Assembly: GCF_017873955.1 (NCBI RefSeq)
Contig: NZ_JAGGKS010000010.1
Location: forward strand, 62,001-126,000
Source: Sedimentibacter acidaminivorans
Lineage (GTDB): Bacteria; Bacillota; Clostridia; Tissierellales; Sedimentibacteraceae
Direction: 5' to 3'
DNA: 64,000 bases
The notes below the pieces were generated by a model. That model saw nothing but the letters and a program-made list of their open reading frames with translations. It did no database searches and was not told the origin of the DNA. A program made the translations under genes and the position numbers. Below are positions 63,864-64,000 of the stretch, one piece after another (within the stretch, counting starts at the first letter, position 1; the number at the start of each line of letters is the position of its first letter).

Positions 63864-64000
63864 ATGAGTAAAGAAAGATATAAAGGTGTTAAATATTTTG
63901 ATGGGCCAGATTTACTAAAGGGGAATATGTTAAAAAAAGCAAAAGATGTTTATGAAGGCCTAGAAAATAATCATATTATTGATAATATCAATGAGGTACT
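63864..64000 (+). CDS. Start of a hypothetical protein, cut by the window edge
   Basis: The ATG at 63864 follows GTGGAGG at good spacing, and the frame stays open to the last base. The visible residues (MSKERYKGVKYFDGPDLLKG, then KKAKDVYEGLENNHIID) are charged and soluble. The family is not recognised. It may be the next cassette or the chromosome beyond the array. Confidence 0.6.
   Translation, partial: MSKERYKGVKYFDGPDLLKGNMLKKAKDVYEGLENNHIIDNINEV

Overview
The window is AT-rich, with strong AGGAGG-type ribosome binding sites, TTGACA/TATAAT promoters, T-tailed hairpin terminators and anaerobe enzymes (tungsten aldehyde:ferredoxin oxidoreductase, 2-oxoacid:ferredoxin oxidoreductase, a fused PurL/PurQ, a YaaH-type spore protein). 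This points to a low-GC, spore-forming anaerobic member of the Clostridia, possibly near Sedimentibacter or Alkaliphilus. The species cannot be fixed from the sequence alone.

Layout. 1-2.6 kb: 3' end of a beta-CASP nuclease gene, a 31-bp-arm REP-like palindrome, and asnB on the minus strand. 2.8-14 kb: a complete purine operon purL-E-C-F-M-N-H-D behind a clear promoter with two PurBox-like sites exactly 42 bp apart. 14-19.5 kb: housekeeping genes (YaaH-like LysM/GH18 protein, Ogt, iron alcohol dehydrogenase, MBL hydrolase, NhaC antiporter). 19.6-27.7 kb: a tungstate/pterin-cofactor operon (tupABC, mogA, moeA, a moeA-PBP fusion, moaA, moaC, MOSC protein) led by a Moco/Tuco-type riboswitch whose expression platform can be read directly. 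28.7-36.3 kb: the probable consumer of that cofactor, a PucR regulator divergent from alcohol dehydrogenase, AOR and a MoaD-like protein, followed by a two-subunit 2-oxoacid:ferredoxin oxidoreductase. 36.4-50.4 kb: a ComEC-like MBL protein with DUF3006, a UbiD-UbiA-ABC transporter cluster, lipoproteins, a potassium channel, MarR-MATE and small metabolic genes.

50.7-63.5 kb is the most unusual part. It holds about ten mostly single-gene units, all on the plus strand: OLD-type nuclease, EEP phosphatase/nuclease (frameshifted), HIT, SIR2, an unknown protein, an AbiJ-domain kinase with a HEPN/AbiJ-like partner, methyltransferase, GNAT, then NUDIX and GNAT. Nearly every unit up to 60.9 kb is followed, 16-63 bases after its stop codon, by a site carrying the 10-mer ATTATGTTTA (seven exact copies and several one-to-three-base variants). 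Several of these sites continue into a partner box near TAGCAATAATGGGAAG that is an imperfect inverted repeat of the first. The region also holds an intact tyrosine recombinase on the minus strand and a relic of a second one, each lying directly beside such a site. This is the architecture of an integron cassette array, but the recombinase is XerC/D-like and lacks the insert typical of IntI, and it lies at the 3' side of the array. I read it as an integron-like system in a clostridial genome, loaded with anti-phage and small modifying enzymes. The cassette boundaries and recombinase activity are inferences.
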